This document shows positions 25,672 through 35,840 of a stretch of DNA of 64,000 bases, in pieces. The position numbers and the translations under genes were made by a program. Source of the stretch: an uncultured Alphaproteobacteria bacterium (GTDB taxonomy: Bacteria; Pseudomonadota; Alphaproteobacteria; Geminicoccales; Geminicoccaceae); the NCBI GenBank assembly GCA_937926445.1, contig CALBAK010000026.1, positions 242,340 to 306,339 of the forward strand. Direction: 5' to 3'. A model generated the notes under the pieces. That model was given only the letters and a program-made list of their open reading frames with translations, did no database searches and had not been told where the DNA came from. How positions within the stretch are numbered: the stretch's first letter is position 1; the number at the start of each line of letters is the position of its first letter.

Positions 25672-27095
25672 TCCGATCCCTCGCGCGCGGCGTGCCGGTG
25701 CTCCTGCTCGCCCTGCCGGCCCTGGTCGCGGGCCCGGTCCTCCCGGTCGCCGGTCCGGCGTCCGCTCAGGAGCTCGTCGCACCGACCGGCGAGCTGCAGC
25801 TCGAGGTCAAGAAGGGCCGGCTCCTGCGGCTCTCGACCCCGGTGAGCGCCGTCTTCGTGGCGGATCCCGAGGTCGCCGACGTCCAGGCCCAGTCGCCGAC
25901 TCTGCTCTACGTCTACGGGCGGCGGGCCGGCACGACCACGCTCTATGCGGTCGACGACGCCCAGCAGGTGGTGCTGCGCCGCGACGTCCAGGTCCGGCAC
26001 AATGTCTCGCGCCTGCGTCAGGTACTGGCCGAAGCGCTTCCCGACCATCCCTTGACGCTGCAGTCGGTCGAGGGCGGGCTGATCCTGAGCGGGCGGCTGC
26101 CGAGCGCGGTCGCGGCCCAGGAGGCGCGCGAGATCGCCGGCCGCTTCCTCGGCGAGGGCGAGACGCTCGTCAACCGGCTGCAGGTGGCGGCACCCACCCA
26201 GGTGAGCCTGCACGTGCGCGTGGCCGAGGTATCGCGCGAGGCCATCAAGCTCTTCGGTATCAACTGGGACACGTTGTTCAGCCCCGGCGACTTCGTCTTC
26301 GGCCTCGCTACCGGCCGCGGCTTCATCGATCCGGCGACCGGTGCGGCGAACCGGCTCGCCGATACGTTCGGTACCGCCGGCGGGATCTTCGGCGGCTATC
26401 GGACCGCCGACGTCGACGTCAACGCGATCATCGACGCCCTCGAGCGCGAGGGTCTCGTGACGGTCCTGGCCCAACCGAACCTGACCGCACTCTCGGGCGA
26501 GACCGCGAGCTTCCTCGCGGGCGGCGAGTTCCCGGTGCCGGTGGGAGCCGACGACAAAGGGCTCCAGATCGAGTTCAAGCAGTTCGGTATCAGCCTCGCC
26601 TTCACGCCGACGGTCCTCAGCCCCGATCGGATCAGCCTCAGGGTTCGGCCCGAGGTGAGCGACATCTCGGAGAAGGGTGCGATCCGCCTGCGCGATCTTT
26701 CGATCCCCGCGCTCTCCACGCGGCGTGCCGAGACGACGGTCGAGATCGGCAGCGGTCAGAGCTTCGCGATCGGCGGGCTGATCTCGAACGCCACCCGCTC
26801 GAGCCTCGAGAAGTTCCCGGGCCTCGGCGACCTGCCGGTGCTCGGCAGCCTCTTCCGGTCCACCAATTTCCAGCGCAGCGAGAGCGAGCTCGTGATCATC
26901 GTCACACCCTATCTCGTCCGGCCCGTGGCGAGCGCGGCGCTCAAGACGCCGCTCGACGAGCTGCGACCGGCCAGCGACCTCGAGCGGATCCTCGCCGGCC
27001 GGCTCGCCCGCGCCGGCGTCACCCCGGGAAGCGGCGGGCCCGGTCAGCCGGGGGGGCCGCGGCTGCGCGGTGCCGCCGGCTTCGCGCTCGACTGA
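25668..27095 (+). CDS. cpaC: Tad pilus secretin CpaC/RcpA
   Basis: A 475-aa outer-membrane secretin with a signal peptide ending near ASAQ. It has an N-terminal BON-like/STN-like region (GELQLEVKKGRLLRL to ~190) and the secretin beta-barrel domain, marked by QPNLTALSGETASFLAGGEFPVP and VIIVTPYLVRP. It forms the pilus exit channel. GGAGGGG precedes ATG 25668. The tail is Gly/Pro-rich. Confidence 0.93.
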   Translation: MIRSLARGVPVLLLALPALVAGPVLPVAGPASAQELVAPTGELQLEVKKGRLLRLSTPVSAVFVADPEVADVQAQSPTLLYVYGRRAGTTTLYAVDDAQQVVLRRDVQVRHNVSRLRQVLAEALPDHPLTLQSVEGGLILSGRLPSAVAAQEAREIAGRFLGEGETLVNRLQVAAPTQVSLHVRVAEVSREAIKLFGINWDTLFSPGDFVFGLATGRGFIDPATGAANRLADTFGTAGGIFGGYRTADVDVNAIIDALEREGLVTVLAQPNLTALSGETASFLAGGEFPVPVGADDKGLQIEFKQFGISLAFTPTVLSPDRISLRVRPEVSDISEKGAIRLRDLSIPALSTRRAETTVEIGSGQSFAIGGLISNATRSSLEKFPGLGDLPVLGSLFRSTNFQRSESELVIIVTPYLVRPVASAALKTPLDELRPASDLERILAGRLARAGVTPGSGGPGQPGGPRLRGAAGFALD

Positions 27096-27123
27096 CGCCT
27101 CGGCCGCCGTGTGGAGACCGTCC

Positions 27124-27813
27124 GTGCCTCGCAGCCGCCCCGTTCTCCTCCTTCTCCCCCTGCTGGTCGGAGCCTGTGCGGCGATCGATCCGCCGAGCCC
27201 CGAGCCCTGGGCTGCCCGGGCGCCGAGCGTGGCCGAGAGCCGCTACGCCCATGTCGTCCACTTCGCCACCGACCGGGCCGAGCTCGCCGCGGACGAACTC
27301 GAGAGCCTGCGCCGTTTCCTCGCCGCCCTGCCGGCCGAGGGTCGCTTGCGGGCGCTCGTGATCGGCCACGCCGACGAGCGGGCGAGCGATTCGTACAATC
27401 TGGCGCTCTCCGATCGACGGGCCCGCCACGTGGCCGAGCTCTTGCGCGCCCACGGCCTCGAGCGGGTCGAGCTATCCCGCCGCGCGCTCGGCGAGAGCCG
27501 GCCCGTCGACCCGGGCCACCACGAGGCCGCCTGGGCCCGCAACCGGCGGGTCGAGATCGTCGTCCGCCACTGGGTCGCCGAGGCGCCGCGCTGCGGCGAG
27601 TGGGATCGAGCGGCGGCGCTGCACGGCCAGGCGCTCCTGCCCGATCTGGGCTGCGCTACGGCCGCCAACCTCGTGGCGATGGTGGCCGACCCAGCGGATC
27701 TCGTCGAGGGCCGCCCGCTCGGCCCGGCCGACGGTGTGCGCGAGGCCGAGGCCGTGGTCCGCTACCGGACCGACAAGGTCCGCCCGCTCGCCGACGACGG
27801 GGCAGGCCCGTGA
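27124..27813 (+). CDS. cpaD: Pilus assembly lipoprotein CpaD
   Basis: A 229-aa lipoprotein with lipobox LVGAC. The first domain reads like an OmpA peptidoglycan-binding module (FATDRAELAADEL, GHADERASDSYNLALSDRRA, RNRRVEI). The C-terminal part has the CpaD signature CGEWD...LGCATAANLVAMVADPADLVEGRPLGPADG. It likely links the secretin to the wall. GTG 27124 follows GGAGA by 6 nt; GTG 27109 is possible. The OmpA resemblance is stronger than in most CpaD proteins. Its stop overlaps cpaE (GTGA). Confidence 0.87.
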   Translation: MPRSRPVLLLLPLLVGACAAIDPPSPEPWAARAPSVAESRYAHVVHFATDRAELAADELESLRRFLAALPAEGRLRALVIGHADERASDSYNLALSDRRARHVAELLRAHGLERVELSRRALGESRPVDPGHHEAAWARNRRVEIVVRHWVAEAPRCGEWDRAAALHGQALLPDLGCATAANLVAMVADPADLVEGRPLGPADGVREAEAVVRYRTDKVRPLADDGAGP

Positions 27814-29027
27814 GCGGTACCGCCCTAGCCAAGGAGACGGGCACGCAGGAGCGCCAGCAGCTGCGTGCCTTCGTGGCCGACGACGAGACCCGCGCGGTAG
27901 TCGAGCAGGTCGTAGGCGACCTCGTGATCCCGGCCGCCGCCATCCACCGCGGCACGATCCGCGACGCCATCAAGCTCCTCGGCCGACAGCGTTCGCCGCG
28001 CGTGCTCCTGGTCGACATCTCGGCCTCCGAGCTGCCGCTCTCCGACATCAACGAGCTTGCCGAGGTGTGCGAGCCCGGGGTGAGCGTGGTGGCGATCGGC
28101 GACCGCAACGATGTCGGCCTGTTCCGCGAGCTGATCAACCACGGGATCAGCGACTATCTCGTCAAGCCTTTGACGCCGAGCCTCCTGCAGCGCTCGCTCC
28201 TGGCGGTGGTCGAGGGCGGTGGTGCGCACAGCCGGCAGACCGGCCGGCTCGGTCGGACCATCGCCGTCATGGGGTGCCGCGGCGGCGTCGGGGCCACCAC
28301 CGTGGCGACCAGCCTCGCCTGGGCGATCGCCACCCGCCGGTGCCGTCGAGTGGTGCTCTTCGACCTCGACCTGCAGTTCGGTAGCGTCGCCCTCGGCATG
28401 GATCTCGACCCGGCGCACGGGCTCCGGGACGCCCTCGAGAACCCGGGCCGGATCGACGGCCTCTACCTCGAGCGCACGCTGGTCCGGCACTCCGAGACGC
28501 TCTGGGTCCTGAGCGCCGAAGAGACCCTCGACGATCCGGTGCGGGCCGATCGCGACGCGGTCGGGTTGTTGCTGCACGAGCTGCAGTCCAAGTTCCACTT
28601 CGTCGTGGTCGACCTGCCGCGCCAGCTCGGCCCGGCCGTCCAGCAGGTCCTCCAATCCGCCAACAATCTCCTGCTCGTGAGCGACCTCTCGCTCGCCGGC
28701 ATGCGCGACACCATGCGTCTCAACCAGTTGATGCAGGCGACCAACGCCTCCTGCATCGTCACCGTGATCGCCAGTCGGGTCGGGGAGTATCGCACGGGCG
28801 AGATCCCGAGGGCCGAGTTCGAGCGCGGCATCGGCCGGCCGATCGATCTGGTGCTGCCTTTCGATCCCAAGCACGTGCCGCCACTCGTCAATGCCGGCCG
28901 GCCGGTGGCGAGCGGCAGCGGGCCGACCGCCTCGGCGCTCTGCCGGCTCGCCGATCAGCTCTGCGGCGCCAAGCCCTCGGCCGGCAAGGGCGGCCTCCTG
29001 GCGCGGCTGTTGTCGCGGCGGAGCTGA
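27810..29027 (+). CDS. cpaE: Pilus localisation ATPase CpaE/TadZ
   Basis: A 405-aa protein with an atypical receiver domain (about 18-135, DYLVKPLTPS end) and a MinD/ParA-like ATPase domain. The P-loop reads CRGGVGATT, with the deviant-Walker lysine lost as in many TadZ proteins, followed by LFDLDLQFG. It positions the pilus machine at the pole. It starts in a GTGA overlap with cpaD and lies 2 nt before cpaF. Confidence 0.92.
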   Translation: MSGTALAKETGTQERQQLRAFVADDETRAVVEQVVGDLVIPAAAIHRGTIRDAIKLLGRQRSPRVLLVDISASELPLSDINELAEVCEPGVSVVAIGDRNDVGLFRELINHGISDYLVKPLTPSLLQRSLLAVVEGGGAHSRQTGRLGRTIAVMGCRGGVGATTVATSLAWAIATRRCRRVVLFDLDLQFGSVALGMDLDPAHGLRDALENPGRIDGLYLERTLVRHSETLWVLSAEETLDDPVRADRDAVGLLLHELQSKFHFVVVDLPRQLGPAVQQVLQSANNLLLVSDLSLAGMRDTMRLNQLMQATNASCIVTVIASRVGEYRTGEIPRAEFERGIGRPIDLVLPFDPKHVPPLVNAGRPVASGSGPTASALCRLADQLCGAKPSAGKGGLLARLLSRRS

Positions 29028-29029
29028 CC

Positions 29030-30415
29030 GTGTTCGGGCGTCGCGCACCCCATCCGACGGCAGTCGGAGAGACGGCCAAGTCCAGGCAGGCGCCCGGACC
29101 GACGCCCGCGGCGGCGCCCGCCGTGGCACGTGCCGCGCCCGCCGACCGGCGAAGCGACCAGCTCAAGTCCTCGCTCGCCCGGCTGCAGGCGGCTCTCTAC
29201 GAGCGGATCGACGCCGCCGCCGCCGCCAAGCTGCCGCGCGAGGAGCTCCTGCGGCAGATCCAGGAGCTGATCGGCGAGATCGCCCTCGAGGAGCGGTTGA
29301 GCCTGTCGAGCCGCGAGCAGGAGCAGATCGGCCTCTCGCTGGTCGACGACATGGTCGGGCTCGGTCCGCTCGAGCCGCTGCTGCGCGACGAGACCATCAC
29401 CGACATCATGGTGAACGGGCCCTTTCAGGTCTACGTCGAGCGGCGCGGCAAGCTCGAGCTCACCGAGGTGCGCTTCCGCGACGCCGCCCATGTCATGAAC
29501 GTGGCGCAGCGCATCGCCACACGGATCGGCCGTCGGGTCGACGAGTCCAGCCCGATCTGCGACGCCCGCCTCGAGGACGGCTCGCGCGTCAACATCATCG
29601 CCCCGCCGCTCGCGATCGACGGCTGTGCGATCTCGATCCGCAAGTTCTCGAAGAAGTCGATCACGCTCGACACGATGGTTCGCCAGCAGAACGTCTCCGA
29701 GCCGTTGGCCAAGCTGCTCAAGATCGCCGCCGCCTGTCGGCTCAACGTGGTGATCTCCGGCGGCACCGGCTCGGGCAAGACCACGATGCTCAACGCTATG
29801 TCGCAGCTGATCGACCACGGCGAGCGGATCGTCACGATCGAGGACGCGGCCGAGTTGCAGCTGCAACAGCCACACGTCGTCCGCCTCGAGACGCGGCCGC
29901 CCAACCTCGAGGGTCAGGGCGAGATCACCATGCGCGATCTCGTGAAAAACGCGCTGCGGATGCGGCCGGACCGGATCATCTGCGGCGAGGTGCGCGGTGC
30001 GGAAGCTCTCGACATGCTGCAGGCGATGAACACCGGCCACGACGGCTCGATGTGCACGCTCCACGCCAACACCCCGCGCGAAGCCGTCACCCGCATCGAG
30101 AACATGGTGATGATGGCGGCCTCGACTTTACCGACCAAGGCGATCCGCCAGCAGATCGTGGGTGCGGTCAACCTGATCGTCCAGGTCGCGCGGATGCGCG
30201 ACGGGGTCCGGCGGGTGACCCACGTCACCGAGCTCGTCGGCATGGAGGGCGACGTGGTCACGACCCAGGACCTGTTCACCTACGAATACCAGGGGGAAGG
30301 GCGCGACGGACTGCTCGTCGGCACCTTCAATGCCCATCCGGTCCGGCCCCACTTCCTCAAGCGGGCCGCCTATTACGGCCTCGACCGGGCGCTCATGGCG
30401 GCCATGGGCGCATGA
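29030..30415 (+). CDS. cpaF: Pilus assembly/secretion ATPase CpaF/TadA
   Basis: A 461-aa hexameric VirB11/GspE-like ATPase that powers Flp pilus extension and retraction. It has GGTGSGKTTMLN (Walker A), the acidic IEDAAELQL box, RPDRIICGEVRGAEALDM (Walker B) and the His box SMCTLHANTPREA. The first ~55 residues are a variable Ala/Pro-rich leader. The stop overlaps tadB (ATGA). Confidence 0.95.
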   Translation: MFGRRAPHPTAVGETAKSRQAPGPTPAAAPAVARAAPADRRSDQLKSSLARLQAALYERIDAAAAAKLPREELLRQIQELIGEIALEERLSLSSREQEQIGLSLVDDMVGLGPLEPLLRDETITDIMVNGPFQVYVERRGKLELTEVRFRDAAHVMNVAQRIATRIGRRVDESSPICDARLEDGSRVNIIAPPLAIDGCAISIRKFSKKSITLDTMVRQQNVSEPLAKLLKIAAACRLNVVISGGTGSGKTTMLNAMSQLIDHGERIVTIEDAAELQLQQPHVVRLETRPPNLEGQGEITMRDLVKNALRMRPDRIICGEVRGAEALDMLQAMNTGHDGSMCTLHANTPREAVTRIENMVMMAASTLPTKAIRQQIVGAVNLIVQVARMRDGVRRVTHVTELVGMEGDVVTTQDLFTYEYQGEGRDGLLVGTFNAHPVRPHFLKRAAYYGLDRALMAAMGA

Positions 30416-31425
30416 GCGAGCTCGCCCTCGCGCTGCTGGCCGGCCCGGCCCTGCCCTGGCTCCTGCTCGTGGCGGGTGGCGGCGTTGCCGTTGCCGCGCT
30501 GCTCGGGCCGGCCGGTCCGGACCGCCGGTTACGGCGCCGTCTCGAGCGCGCCCGCCGGGCCGGCACCGGGCCCGCCACCGAGGGAAAGTCGGAGGGTGGG
30601 CCGACCAGCCTGCGCCGCCGCCGCGAGGTGACGCTCCTGGGCGGCCTCGGCCGCGCCCTGGCCGCGCTCGTCCCGCGCACCGCGGTCTTGCGGGCCCGCC
30701 TCGACCGAGCCGGTATCCGGCTCGCCGTGAGCGACCTCGTGCTGGCGGCGGCGGCGTTCGGTGCCCTCGTGGCGACACTCGCTTGGTTGATCCTCGGCTT
30801 CGCCGCGCCGCTCGCGCTGGCCCTCGGAGCCGCCGCCGCCGTCCTCGGGCCCGTCTTCGTGATCCGGCGCGCCGAGGCTCGCCGCGAGGCGCGCTTCCTC
30901 GCCGCCTTTCCCGACGCCCTCGACCTCGTCGTGCGCGGCGTCCGGTCGGGACTGCCGGTGACCGAGGCGCTGCACGCGATCGCCCGCGAGATGCCCGAGC
31001 CCGTGGCCTCGGTCTTCGCCGAACTCGGCGCCAACCTCCGGATCGGGATGAGCCTCGCGGAAGCCCTGACCGTCGTCGGCAACCGTGTGGCGCTGCCGGA
31101 GTTCCGCTTCTTCGCGATCAGCCTCGTCGTGCAGCAGGAGACCGGCGGCAATCTCGCCGAGATCCTCCAGAACCTCGCCACCATGCTGCGCCGCCGCCAG
31201 CAGATGCGGCTCAAGGTCAGGGCAATGTCCTCCGAGGCGCGGGCCTCGGCCACGATCATCGGCTCGCTGCCTTTCCTGACGGGGGCCGTGATCTCCTGGA
31301 TCAATCCCGACTACATGGCGAAGCTGTTCACCGACCCCAGGGGGTGGATGATGCTCGCGGCCGGGGTCTGCAGCATGCTCCTCGGGGTGGCCGTGATGGC
31401 CAAGCTCGTGAAGTTCGAGATATGA
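30412..31425 (+). CDS. tadB: Tad inner-membrane platform protein TadB
   Basis: A 337-aa T2SF/GspF-domain protein with three to four transmembrane segments. The GspF core includes FPDALDLVVRGVRSGLPV, QQETGGNLAEIL and a C-terminal hydrophobic hairpin. With TadC it forms the membrane platform driven by CpaF. It overlaps cpaF and tadC through ATGA junctions. Confidence 0.93.
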   Translation: MSELALALLAGPALPWLLLVAGGGVAVAALLGPAGPDRRLRRRLERARRAGTGPATEGKSEGGPTSLRRRREVTLLGGLGRALAALVPRTAVLRARLDRAGIRLAVSDLVLAAAAFGALVATLAWLILGFAAPLALALGAAAAVLGPVFVIRRAEARREARFLAAFPDALDLVVRGVRSGLPVTEALHAIAREMPEPVASVFAELGANLRIGMSLAEALTVVGNRVALPEFRFFAISLVVQQETGGNLAEILQNLATMLRRRQQMRLKVRAMSSEARASATIIGSLPFLTGAVISWINPDYMAKLFTDPRGWMMLAAGVCSMLLGVAVMAKLVKFEI

Positions 31426-32390
31426 GCGCCGATCGCCTGTTCGCTTCGCCCGAAAATGCCTTGGCCACCCTCGTCGGGCTCGTCACTTTCGCCTGCTTCT
31501 TGGCCGTCTGGTGGGGACTGCTGGAGCGCAACCCGGCGGCGGCGCGCGCCCGCGTGCTGCAGCAGCGCCGCCTCGAGTTGCAGGCGGCAGCCCGAGCCGG
31601 GCGCGGCGGGTCGCGCCGTCGGCTCACCACCCGCAGCCTGGTCGAACGCCTCGCGCGGCGCCTCGAGCACGCCCGCAGCGGCGTGGACGAGCGGCTGCGC
31701 GACCGCCTGGCCCAGGCCGGCCTGCGCGCGCCGCAGGCCCGGCCGCTCTTTCTTCTGGCCAAGCTCGCCGCACCCGTCGTCGCGGGCCTCGCGGCCCTCG
31801 CCCTGGTCTACGGCTCCGATCTCGTGGGCAAGACCCCCTCGAGCCGCCTCCTGGCGCTCGTCGGCGCGGTGCTCGCCGGCTTTTACCTGCCCGAGCTCTA
31901 CCTCGCCAACCGTATCGCCAAGCGTCGCCAGGCCCTGCAACGAGCCCTGCCCGAGGGGCTCGACCTCCTCGTCGTCTGCGCCGAGGCCGGCCTCTCGCTC
32001 GACGTCGCGCTCAACCGCGTCGCCGAGGAGATCGGCTCGACTTCGCCCGAGCTCGCCGAGGAGTTCGGTCTCACCGCGGTCGAACTCAACTTTCTCCCGG
32101 AGCGGCGGCAGGCGCTTCTGAATCTCGGCCGCCGGGTCGACCTGCCGGCCATGCGCGGCGTGGTCAACACCCTCGTCCAGACCGAGAAGTACGGCACGCC
32201 CCTGTCCCAGTCGCTGCGCGTGCTCTCGGCCGAGTTCCGCGAGCAGCGCCTGCTCAAGGCCGAGGAGAAGGCGGCTCGGCTGCCGGCGACGCTCACCGTG
32301 CCGATGATCGTCTTCATCCTGCCGACCCTCTTCATCGTGCTGATGGGGCCGGCGATCCTAGACGTCTACGACAATCTGATCAAACGCTGA
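31422..32390 (+). CDS. tadC: Tad inner-membrane platform protein TadC
   Basis: A 322-aa T2SF/GspF-domain paralogue of TadB. It has LPEGLDLLVVCAEAGLSLD, QTEKYGTPLSQSLRVLS and the LPTLFIVLMGPAILD terminal helix. It is the last gene of the Tad operon in this window. tadD (TPR) and tadG are not adjacent; the two TadE-like genes at 15658-17041 may supply the missing minor pilins. Confidence 0.93.
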   Translation: MSADRLFASPENALATLVGLVTFACFLAVWWGLLERNPAAARARVLQQRRLELQAAARAGRGGSRRRLTTRSLVERLARRLEHARSGVDERLRDRLAQAGLRAPQARPLFLLAKLAAPVVAGLAALALVYGSDLVGKTPSSRLLALVGAVLAGFYLPELYLANRIAKRRQALQRALPEGLDLLVVCAEAGLSLDVALNRVAEEIGSTSPELAEEFGLTAVELNFLPERRQALLNLGRRVDLPAMRGVVNTLVQTEKYGTPLSQSLRVLSAEFREQRLLKAEEKAARLPATLTVPMIVFILPTLFIVLMGPAILDVYDNLIKR

Positions 32391-32402
32391 GCAGAGGGCC
32401 GC

Positions 32403-32421
32403 CGGCGACCGGCCGTCGCCG
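32403..32421. terminator. Hairpin after tadC, convergent with gatB
   Basis: CGGCGAC (32403-32409) and GTCGCCG (32415-32421) form a 7-bp stem with a 5-nt loop, 13 nt past the tadC stop. No T-run follows. It sits between convergent operons, so it may serve both. Confidence 0.4.
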
Positions 32422-32492
32422 CGGCGAGCGTCCGCGAGCCGGCCGCCGGCGCGTGCCCGGCCGGGCGCCCGAGCGCGCCGGACAGAAGAGGC

Positions 32493-33950
32493 TCAGCCGA
32501 GCCCGAGCGCCTTCTTGACGAGCTCGTTCACGAGAGCCGGATTGGCCTTGCCGCCGGTCGCCTTCATCACCTGGCCCACGAACCAGCCCACGATCTTCGG
32601 GTTCTTGCGGGCGTTCTCCGCCTGTTGCGGATTGTCGGCCACGAGCTTCGCCACCACGGGCTCGATCGCCCCGGCGTCCGTCACCTGGCGAAGCCCCTTG
32701 GCCTCGACGATCGCCCGCGGCCGCGCGCCACTGTCGAAGGCCTCCTGGAACACCTCTTTCGCGATTTTGCCGGAAATCGTCCCCTCCGCCAGCAGATCGA
32801 GGATCTCGCCGAGCGCCTCGGCGGGCAGGGGGCAGGCCTCGATCTCGAGGCCGCGGCGGGCGAGCGCCCCGAACAGCTCGTTGATCACCCAATTCGCGGC
32901 GAACTTGGCGTCGCGCCCCTTCGCCACCGCTTCGAAATAGTCGGCGGCCGCCCGCTCCGCCACGAGCACCCCGGCATCGTAGGCGGAGAGCCCGTAGTCC
33001 GAGACGAAGCGGGCCCGCTTGGCGTCCGGCAGTTCCGGGAGTTCCGCCCGCAGCCGCTCGATCAGCGCCTCGTCGAGCTCGAGCGGCAACAGGTCGGGGT
33101 CGGGGAAGTAGCGATAATCGTGCGCCTCCTCCTTACCGCGCATCGAGCGCGTCTCGCCGCGTGCGGCATCGAACAGCCGGGTCTCCTGTTCGACCACTCC
33201 ACCCGATTCGAGGATGTCGACCTGGCGGCGCGCCTCGTATTCGATCGCCTTGGCGACGAACCGCATCGAGTTGACGTTCTTGATCTCGCAGCGCGTGCCG
33301 AAGCGCGGATCGCCCACCCGGCGGACCGAGACGTTGGCGTCGCAGCGCAGCGAGCCCTCCTCCATGTTGCCGTCGCAGGTGCCGACGTAACGCAGGATCG
33401 AGCGCAGCTTCTTGAGGTAGAGGACGGCCTCCTCTGGGGCGCGGATGTCGGGCTCGGAGACGATCTCCATGAGCGCCACGCCGCACCGGTTGAGGTCGAT
33501 GAGCGTGACGCCCTCGCGCGCCCCGTGCAGCGACTTGCCGGCGTCCTGTTCGAGATGCAGCCGGGTGATCCCGATCGCTCGGCTGGTCCCGTCCGGCAGG
33601 TCGATCAGGATCCGGCCGCGGCCGACGATCGGCTGCTGGTACTGGCTGATCTGATAGCCCTGTGGCAGGTCGGGGTAGAAATAGTTCTTGCGCTCGAAGA
33701 TCGAGACCCGGTTGATCTCGGCCTCGAGGGCGAGCCCGGTCTTGACCGCCTGCTCGACGCAGAAGCCGTTCAAGACCGGCAACATGCCGGGCATGCCGGC
33801 GTCCACGGGCGAGACACGGCTGTTGGGCTCGGCGCCGAATTCGGTGGCGGCGGCGCTGAAGAGCTTGGCCTTCGAGATCACCTGGGCGTGCACCTCGAGG
33901 CCGCACACGAGTTCCCATTCGCCCGTCCGGCCGGCGATCGTCCAGGCCAT
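32493..33950 (-). CDS. gatB: Asp/Glu-tRNA amidotransferase subunit B
   Basis: A 485-aa subunit that binds misacylated tRNA and activates it with ATP so that Glu-tRNA(Gln) or Asp-tRNA(Asn) is amidated. The N-terminal signature GLEVHAQV and [18 protein letters not shown] are present, as is the family [10 protein letters not shown] segment. The C-terminal YqeY-like tail ends in [19 protein letters not shown] 33950 lies 3 nt after the gatA stop. Order gatC-gatA-gatB, all coupled. Confidence 0.97.
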   Translation of the reverse strand: MAWTIAGRTGEWELVCGLEVHAQVISKAKLFSAAATEFGAEPNSRVSPVDAGMPGMLPVLNGFCVEQAVKTGLALEAEINRVSIFERKNYFYPDLPQGYQISQYQQPIVGRGRILIDLPDGTSRAIGITRLHLEQDAGKSLHGAREGVTLIDLNRCGVALMEIVSEPDIRAPEEAVLYLKKLRSILRYVGTCDGNMEEGSLRCDANVSVRRVGDPRFGTRCEIKNVNSMRFVAKAIEYEARRQVDILESGGVVEQETRLFDAARGETRSMRGKEEAHDYRYFPDPDLLPLELDEALIERLRAELPELPDAKRARFVSDYGLSAYDAGVLVAERAAADYFEAVAKGRDAKFAANWVINELFGALARRGLEIEACPLPAEALGEILDLLAEGTISGKIAKEVFQEAFDSGARPRAIVEAKGLRQVTDAGAIEPVVAKLVADNPQQAENARKNPKIVGWFVGQVMKATGGKANPALVNELVKKALGLG

Positions 33951-33953
33951 CGC

Positions 33954-35432
33954 TCAGGCCTCCACCACGCCAGGCGGCAGGGCCCGGAACTCGGCCGCCT
34001 CCTCGAGCGCGCGGGCCACCTCGAGAACGGTGGCTTCGTCCCAGGGCTTGCCGATCACCTGGAGCCCGAGCGGCAGACCCGCCGCGGAGAGCCCGGCCGG
34101 CACCGAGATCCCGGGCAGCCCCGCGAGGTTCACCGTGACGGTGAAAACGTCGTTCAGATACATGGCCACGGGGTCGTCGCTCCTCTCGCCGATCCGGAAG
34201 GCGGCGGAGGGTGCGGTCGGGGTCAAGAGCGCGTCGCAACGCGCGAAGGCCGCCTCGAAGTCCTCGACGATCCGCCGCCGGACCTTCTGCGCCTTGAGAT
34301 AGTAGGCGTCGTAATAGCCGGCCGAGAGCACGTAGGTACCGATCAGGATCCGCCGGCGGACCTCGGCCCCGAAGCCTTCGCCGCGGGTCTTCTTGTAGGT
34401 ATCGACCAGATCGCGGCCGGTGACGCGGAGCCCGTAGCGCATGCCGTCGTAGCGGGCGAGGTTGGAGGAGGCTTCGGCGGGCGCCACGATGTAGTAGGTC
34501 GGCAGCGCATAGCGCGTGTGCGGCAGGGACACCTCGACGAGTTCGGCGCCCTGCGCCCGCAGCCAGTCGGCTCCGCGGGCCCAGAGGGTCTCGATCTCGC
34601 TGGGCATGCCGTCGAGCCGGTACTCCTTCGGGATCCCGATCCGCAGGCCCTTCACCCGGCCGCGCAGCTCGCCGGACCAGTCCGGCACCGGCAGCTCGGC
34701 CGAGGTGCTGTCCTTGGGGTCGAAACCCGCCATCGCCTGGAGGAGGAGGGCCGCGTCCGCGACCGAACGGGCGAAGGCGCCCGCCTGGTCGAGCGAGCTC
34801 GCGAAGGCGACGATGCCGAAACGCGAGCAGCGGCCGTAGGTCGGCTTGATACCGACGATGCCGCAGAAGCTCGCCGGCTGGCGGATCGAGCCGCCGGTGT
34901 CGGTGCCGGTGGCGGCGGGGCAGAGGAAGCCCGCGACGGCCGCGGCCGAGCCGCCCGAGCTGCCGCCCGGCACGAAGGGCGGGCTCGAGCCCGCCGGCGT
35001 CCAGGGATTGACCACGGGCCCGAAGGCCGAGGTGGTGTTCGACGAGCCCATCGCGAACTCGTCGAGATTGGTCTTGCCGAGCAGCACCGCGCCGGCCGCC
35101 CAGAGCCGGGCGGTCACGGTCGATTCGTAGGGCGGTACGAAGTTGGCGAGGATCTTCGAACCCGCGGTGGTCCGCACCCCCTCGGTACAGAAGAGATCCT
35201 TGACCGCGATCGGCAGCCCCTCGAGCGGGCCGCCCTCGCCGCGGGCGAGGCGCGCATCGGCCGCTTCGGCCATGGCGAGGGCCCGCTCGGGGGTCTCGGT
35301 GATGAAGGCGTTGAGCGCCCGGTTGCGCTCCATCGCCGCGAGGCAGGCGCGGGTGAGCTCGACCGCCCCGATCGCGCGCCGGCGCAGGAGCGTGCGGGCC
35401 TCCACGAGGCCGAGCCGCTCGAGGCGCGTCAT
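33954..35432 (-). CDS. gatA: Asp/Glu-tRNA amidotransferase subunit A
   Basis: A 492-aa glutaminase subunit of the amidase-signature family. The Lys-cisSer-Ser triad is K78 (AVKDLF), S158 (GGSSGGS) and S182 (DTGGSIR), with the expected 24-residue spacing between the serines. It releases ammonia that is channelled to GatB. ATG 35432 overlaps the gatC stop (ATGA). Confidence 0.97.
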   Translation of the reverse strand: MTRLERLGLVEARTLLRRRAIGAVELTRACLAAMERNRALNAFITETPERALAMAEAADARLARGEGGPLEGLPIAVKDLFCTEGVRTTAGSKILANFVPPYESTVTARLWAAGAVLLGKTNLDEFAMGSSNTTSAFGPVVNPWTPAGSSPPFVPGGSSGGSAAAVAGFLCPAATGTDTGGSIRQPASFCGIVGIKPTYGRCSRFGIVAFASSLDQAGAFARSVADAALLLQAMAGFDPKDSTSAELPVPDWSGELRGRVKGLRIGIPKEYRLDGMPSEIETLWARGADWLRAQGAELVEVSLPHTRYALPTYYIVAPAEASSNLARYDGMRYGLRVTGRDLVDTYKKTRGEGFGAEVRRRILIGTYVLSAGYYDAYYLKAQKVRRRIVEDFEAAFARCDALLTPTAPSAAFRIGERSDDPVAMYLNDVFTVTVNLAGLPGISVPAGLSAAGLPLGLQVIGKPWDEATVLEVARALEEAAEFRALPPGVVEA

Positions 35433-35716
35433 TCGACCACCCTGGGCACGACGAAGAACCCGTCCTCGCGCTCCGGGGCGTTCGCCAGGATCGCTTCGCG
35501 GCAGAAGCCGTCGGCCACCACGTCCGGCCGCCAGGCCCGGCGGATCGGGTGGACGCTGCGCAGAGGCTCGATCCCCTGCGTGTCGACCTCGCCCAGCTGC
35601 TCGACCCAGGCGAGGATGCCGGAGAGCTCGCCCGCCAGGGCGTCGAGTTGCTCTTCGGGCACGGCGATACGGGCGAGATCGGCCACCCGTGCCACGGTGG
35701 CCCTGTCGAGGGGCAT
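35429..35716 (-). CDS. gatC: Asp/Glu-tRNA amidotransferase subunit C
   Basis: A 95-aa helical belt subunit that holds GatA and GatB together. Typical features are the [17 protein letters not shown] start, [19 protein letters not shown] and a closing [13 protein letters not shown]. It is first in the gatCAB operon and is followed by gatA in a 4-nt overlap. Confidence 0.95.
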   Translation of the reverse strand: MPLDRATVARVADLARIAVPEEQLDALAGELSGILAWVEQLGEVDTQGIEPLRSVHPIRRAWRPDVVADGFCREAILANAPEREDGFFVVPRVVE

Positions 35717-35840
35717 GGGCGGGAACCTCGTCGCGACGGCCGGATGCGTCCCGGCGCAGCGTCGGGAGAGCTACACGCCGCCGCCGCGGCTGGCAACCGT
35801 CGCCGCCCGTCGGTCGCGGCCGGCCGCGCTCCGCTGCGCG